Assembly (NCBI GenBank): GCA_029990175.1
Contig: JARKIP010000005.1
Coordinates: 32,745,501-32,809,500, forward strand
Origin: Petunia secreta
Lineage: Eukaryota > Streptophyta > Magnoliopsida > Solanales > Solanaceae
Direction: 5' to 3'
Length of the DNA stretch: 64,000 nt
A program made the translations under genes and the position numbers. Positions within the stretch are counted from its first letter, which is position 1. Each line of letters begins with the position of its first letter. Shown here one piece after another: positions 63,901 to 64,000 of this stretch. The notes below the pieces were generated by a model, which worked only from the letters and a program-made list of their open reading frames with translations, did not search any database and was not told the DNA's origin.

Positions 63901-64000
63901 TGGTAATGACTTGTATCGGACTAGGGTGAATAGCAAATTGGAACCCCCATGGTGTGAAGGAATTGATTCCTTAGGCAACCCATTGTTTGAGAATTTGGGT
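60998..64000 (+). CDS. Element P gag-protease-accessory ORF, 3' partial (1001 codons visible)
   Basis: It starts at ATG 60998 (MANDGDDPLKHF) and I see no stop to the window end, exactly 1001 codons. Gag has RGRGRGRGPP, STWWESIKRTRRR and YYDEFEKTRLALDM. The knuckle CYKCKGYGHIAKEC is at residues 436-449, then an acidic linker. Protease has DSG at 536-538 and LLFGRPW. After KELREEAKAKS the accessory module follows (NEREKIERSEGVTGD, CDLCYDTPPTFDIG, GGPMCCGKD, RTRVNSKLEPPWCEG). The hydrophobic end is beyond the window. There is no RT in the space where A and L have it. The visible part is intact. Confidence 0.88.
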   Translation, partial: MANDGDDPLKHFMATIMAKLEDISLRLETVERNQVETGERRTPSVQIESGEGTSHSTPMTPGHFVELNKRYEQSKVEALRERGLGNPQHESNPLNLGNPQGNAPLRRPVRFVPPLEQVVEAQEEEEAEYGDEAYGYDAHYQPRRPMNWGRNVDRGRGRGRGPPMRFDGRNARREYVAHDDHYGGQPEPNYGVHDNNNNLNSVKLNLPSFKGACDPEAYMEWVLLIERVFDTNEMTDEKKGTYAISSFESYASTWWESIKRTRRRAGVHVNVTWNELKALMNTKYVTPRYRQEQLKKLYDLKQGVKTVHEYYDEFEKTRLALDMETEDEEQAMICFKNGLSYGIASQLRLHSYPSLQDLLEAAIEAEQWLKGEKSTRYKSSTPTPVNQSKEWKTPNASFPSANASKEVKKPYEKTTPPLEGTSKTRLSNPISTSTQCYKCKGYGHIAKECSTKRNMVVVGNLVYEQESESENGEVEGDEEVDCEEAVEEDDGPQMFLVVRRSLSTIVMEEEVENDQRENLFHARCRVMGQVCSMVVDSGSCTNIVSQTLISQLKLPILKHPKPYRLQWLSECGELKVVKQALIEFGIGSYKDKIMFDVVPMQACHLLFGRPWQHDRCVVHDGRTNSYTVKQDGRKYVLRPLTPRQVREDYKRMKELREEAKAKSPIILEPEANNLIVLPMHDENESHSTSNEREKIERSEGVTGDNPREEKGEALRSDVSGLSPQTTLDQEVKLREMRGEEGKIESESTHYSNPSLSSTFSCESSCVGTFEDKSLEPQCELHDGEVAYDTSNLVSDQGSTTNVSVASPFHEPTSYLTCNDSTLVGACDTSSEYATSEGSSFQLVCACETLVGRDFMPHHDVSSLFIEPLPSVDLIVDHDCDLCYDTPPTFDIGKDEVVDHSLIDMLLFGGPMCCGKDGLDLEESKLHELDKVVYDDSSSEPSHDNLSMLDHDSEMHVYTNPLFEGILISGNDLYRTRVNSKLEPPWCEGIDSLGNPLFENLG

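Larger units (their letters stand above)
59007..64000 (+). mobile_element. Element P: non-autonomous gag-protease-accessory element, 3' end outside window
   Basis: It has a complete 5' LTR (59007-59774), primer-binding site, leader and a long frame that runs off the window. It was inserted into I's integrase; the left target copy would be ATACC (59002-59006). The LTR is of the K family, and the protein is closest to B, J and H. Confidence 0.9.

Overview
The window is plant nuclear repeat DNA made entirely, as far as I can see, of nested Ty3/gypsy LTR retrotransposons; I find no host gene. The host is most likely a dicot, but I cannot name it. Evidence: gag zinc knuckles, DSG proteases, YFDD reverse transcriptases, integrases, a primer-binding site matching plant initiator-Met tRNA (TGGTATCAGAGC) after each complete 5' LTR, a shared polypurine tract (AAGAAGGGGAGGA) before each complete 3' LTR, and 5-bp target-site duplications (TSDs).

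Layout. Left nest: D (+, 13498-16931) is the oldest host. C (+, 11224-13497) sits in D, A (+, 1-11223) sits in C, and B (-, 2377-8805, TSD GAATC) sits in A. E (+, 16932-19546) also sits in D but is cut off. F (-, 19547-23570) has two unlike LTRs and joins E to an unrelated element H (-, 23571-25684), which carries a solo LTR (23633-24470, TSD CCTTG). Right nest: I (+, 25685-59006, continuing past the window) sits in H and contains J (28747-35179, TSD ATTAC), K (36008-50053) with L inside its 3' LTR (42009-49611, TSD CCAGG), a truncated E-type LTR (35498-36007), a solo LTR (50989-51785, TSD ATCCT), O (52768-58493, TSD CTCAA) and P (59007 to the window end).

The elements fall into classes with related LTRs, leaders and 3' ends. 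A, D, I and L are autonomous in design, with gag-protease-RT-RNase H-integrase. B, J, K and P (and the fragment H) keep gag and protease, but RT, RNase H and integrase are replaced by a long conserved reading frame of unknown function (here the accessory module, marked by CYDTPP and WLYHKSV). O, and probably C, carry a form of that module; O has no gag domain or zinc knuckle and has a protease-like domain with DNG in place of DSG. E and F encode only a short acidic Asp/Tyr/Gly-rich protein. The second to fourth classes presumably use enzymes supplied by the first.

The most unusual signal is a family-specific array of GC-rich short palindromes (AGGCGGACCGCCT, AGGCGCCCCGCCT or CGCGATCGCG types) in the U3 part of the LTR, repeated in matching type in the leader just before gag. 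Both ends of each genomic RNA would therefore carry self-complementary hairpins of one type. Other shared structures are a hairpin before the polypurine tract, LTR ends that vary together, and a splice-acceptor-like site in front of the gag start. B, J and O have LTR pairs that look identical and are recent insertions.
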